A stretch of DNA of 64,000 nucleotides from NCBI GenBank assembly GCA_019359235.1, contig JAHHHT010000015.1:62001-126000 (forward strand), given 5' to 3'. Of the stretch, positions 62,499 to 64,000 are shown piece by piece. Each line of letters opens with the position of its first letter. Within the stretch, counting starts at the first letter, position 1. Below the pieces are notes generated by a model. It saw only the letters and a program-made list of their open reading frames with translations, was not told the DNA's origin and ran no database searches. This DNA comes from Oscillatoria princeps RMCB-10. GTDB taxonomy: Bacteria; Cyanobacteriota; Cyanobacteriia; Cyanobacteriales; Oscillatoriaceae. Made by a program: the position numbers and the translations under genes.

Positions 62499-63770
62499 AT
62501 GAACAGCGAACTGCTCCAACAAGTACGGGTACTCGACCCACTCACCGGCACCGACCAAATTGCAGACGTCCTGATTGCCGGTGGCATGATTAAAGAAATC
62601 GCCCCTGAAATTCCCCACCCCCCCCCTGACACCGGGGTGCGAGATTGCCGGGGACTGGTTCTCGGTCCCGGACTGGCAGACCTCTACAGCCACAGCGGCG
62701 AGCCCGGGTTTGAAGAGCGGGAAACCCTGGAATCGCTGATCGAAGCGGCTGCAGCCGGCGGATTTACCAGGGTGGCGATTTTGCCCGACACGACGCCGCC
62801 AGTGGATAACCCCGCCGTTTTGGCTCTGTTGCGCCGGCGCAGCGGTGAAGTATTCGCCCCCGCTCCCCTGCTCTATTTTTGGGGTGCGCTGACTGTGGGG
62901 GTAAAAGGGGAGCAAATGGCGGAATTGGCGGAATTGGCAAAAGCTGGCGTCGCCGGCTTTGCAGACGGGCTGCCGGTGCAAAATCTGGCCCTGCTGCGCC
63001 GGCTGCTGGAATACCTCAAACCTCTGGGCTTGCCGGTGGCTCTCTGGCCATCGCACCGCGACCTGGCCCGCACCGGCGTGATGCGAGAGGGGCCCGATTC
63101 GATTCGCTTCGGGCTCGCAGGGAATCCCGCCATCTCGGAAACCGCTGCCCTCGCCGCTTTGCTGGAAGTGGTAGAAGCTACCGGCACTTGTGTGCACGTG
63201 ATGCGAGTCTCCACCGCTCGCGGCGTTGCGCTGATTCAAGATGCCAAACAGCGCGGCTTGCCGGTGACAGCCAGCACAACTTGGCTGCACTTGCTACTTG
63301 ACACGCAAGCACTTATAAGCTATAATACATCGCTGCGTTTGTCACCGCCTTTGGGAAACCCAGCAGACCGGGAGGCGCTCAGGCGCGGGGTGCGGCTTGG
63401 GGTGATCGATGCGGTCGCCACCGATCACACTCCTTATACCTACGAAGAGAAAACCGTTGCCTTTGGGGAAGCGCCAGCCGGTGCGATTGGGTTGGAGCTG
63501 GCTTTGCCCCTGCTGTGGCACAGCTTGGTAGAAACCGGCGAGTGGACAGCCTTAGAGCTGTGGCGGGTTTTGAGCACCGGACCGGCAAACTGTCTCAAGC
63601 AAAAACCGGCGAGTTTAGCCGCCGGTCAGTCCGCCGAAATCACCCTTTTCGACCCCCAGCTTTCCTGGAGAGTCGAAGCTCAAACTCTTCACACCCGCTC
63701 TGCCAACACCTATTGGCTGGGCCACCAGCTGAGCGGTCGCGTCGTGCAAACATGGCTCAGCCAGCCGTAG
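62499..63770 (+). CDS. PyrC-like dihydroorotase homolog, probably non-catalytic
   Basis: 423 residues of the amidohydrolase (TIM-barrel) family in the dihydroorotase branch: DLYSHSGEPGFEERETL, RVAILPDTTPPVDN, GPDSIRFGLAGNPAISETAA, ATDHTPY and a C-terminal metal-independent sandwich (LAAGQSAEITLFDP). The usual D-x-H-x-H zinc motif reads D61-L-Y-S-H65, so the first His is Tyr63, and the His after VTAS is also not clear. It matches the cyanobacterial group often labelled pyrC; by analogy to known PyrC-like pseudoenzymes it may be a non-catalytic partner of aspartate transcarbamoylase. I start at ATG 62499; the frame is open to 62403. Confidence 0.8.
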   Translation: MNSELLQQVRVLDPLTGTDQIADVLIAGGMIKEIAPEIPHPPPDTGVRDCRGLVLGPGLADLYSHSGEPGFEERETLESLIEAAAAGGFTRVAILPDTTPPVDNPAVLALLRRRSGEVFAPAPLLYFWGALTVGVKGEQMAELAELAKAGVAGFADGLPVQNLALLRRLLEYLKPLGLPVALWPSHRDLARTGVMREGPDSIRFGLAGNPAISETAALAALLEVVEATGTCVHVMRVSTARGVALIQDAKQRGLPVTASTTWLHLLLDTQALISYNTSLRLSPPLGNPADREALRRGVRLGVIDAVATDHTPYTYEEKTVAFGEAPAGAIGLELALPLLWHSLVETGEWTALELWRVLSTGPANCLKQKPASLAAGQSAEITLFDPQLSWRVEAQTLHTRSANTYWLGHQLSGRVVQTWLSQP

Positions 63771-63783
63771 CGATCAGCGCAGC

Positions 63784-64000
63784 TTACTTACCCGACGTCG
63801 CTGCAGGCGGATAGAGGGGCTGGGGATCGAGTTCTCCCAGGCGACCGGGGGGCCAGAAGCGAACAGCAGCCCGGCCAATAATCCGGTCGCGGGGGACAAA
63901 ACCCCAGTAGTGACTGTCGTAGCTTTCATTGCGGTTATCCCCCAGCACCAAGTAGTGGCCATCAGGAACGTTGACAGGGCCATACTGGTACTGCGGCTCA
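63784..64000 (-). CDS. lepB: Signal peptidase I, C-terminal part
   Basis: The C-terminal 72 residues of a type I signal peptidase, which cuts signal peptides from exported proteins on the outer face of the cytoplasmic membrane. The box E block VLGDNRNESYDSHYWGFV is decisive, followed by RIIGRAAVRFWPPGR. The catalytic Ser/Lys part and the membrane anchor lie beyond the window edge. Its stop lies 13 bases from the convergent PyrC-like gene. Confidence 0.92.
   Translation of the reverse strand, partial: EPQYQYGPVNVPDGHYLVLGDNRNESYDSHYWGFVPRDRIIGRAAVRFWPPGRLGELDPQPLYPPAATSGK

Overview
This 64 kb window looks like the chromosome of a filamentous, non-marine cyanobacterium (Oscillatoriales-like). 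This is inferred from a tandem flavodiiron pair (flv3-flv1), an HpsJ-like hormogonium-polysaccharide protein, a long acidic FtsY, a GAF-GAF histidine kinase carrying both cyanobacteriochrome cysteines, DUF29/DUF433/DUF4347/Uma2 family genes, heptamer tandem repeats and many dispersed palindromic repeats. There is no rRNA or tRNA gene, no CRISPR array and no intact transposase.

Layout. 0.2-2.4 kb: two FHA-domain genes and pgl, minus strand. 3.2-6.7 kb: a fused nucleotidyltransferase/glycosyltransferase, an HpsJ-like membrane protein and a GT2 enzyme. 7.3-15.5 kb: a housekeeping block (DUF502, nusB, ftsY, SpoIIE-type phosphatase, a small membrane protein, argH, a CDF cation transporter). 15.7-25.4 kb: an accessory region with a partly duplicated orphan gene, a minus-strand operon of five small unknown proteins, orphaned or broken toxin-antitoxin genes, a giant NB-ARC/TPR protein whose P-loop lysine is missing, a palindrome array and a DUF29 gene. 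25.7-31.9 kb: two DUF4347/beta-helix exoprotein paralogs, one of which lacks its RTX export end. 32-35 kb: an SNF2 helicase and its neighbour. 35.4-42.1 kb: a small basic protein, PrxQ, a Nudix hydrolase, coaX, a histidine kinase, a broken PemK module and a Uma2 gene. 42.6-47.2 kb: flv3-flv1 and a pentapeptide-repeat gene. 59-64 kb: a CPBP protease, a double histidine phosphatase, a PyrC-like protein and the end of lepB.

The most interesting region is 47.96-58.14 kb. Six genes on the minus strand encode, in transcription order, a J-like/TPR/RDD membrane protein, a 1054-residue HerA-type ATPase, a small charged coiled-coil protein, a protein with a PD-(D/E)XK-like nuclease signature, a 643-residue helical protein and a lid-less Hsp70. 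Two nearly identical 106-bp repeats bracket the middle four genes. I do not recognise this gene set as a described system. A membrane-linked, chaperone-assisted DNA translocase/nuclease machine, possibly for defence, is my inference.

Intergenic DNA is crowded with inverted repeats, above all the AGAAACCCGGTTTCT family. They sit at gene ends, inside a pseudogene, as a long array after the NB-ARC gene, and (a different family) inside the linker of a fused gene. Repeat activity therefore seems to have shaped several gene ends here.
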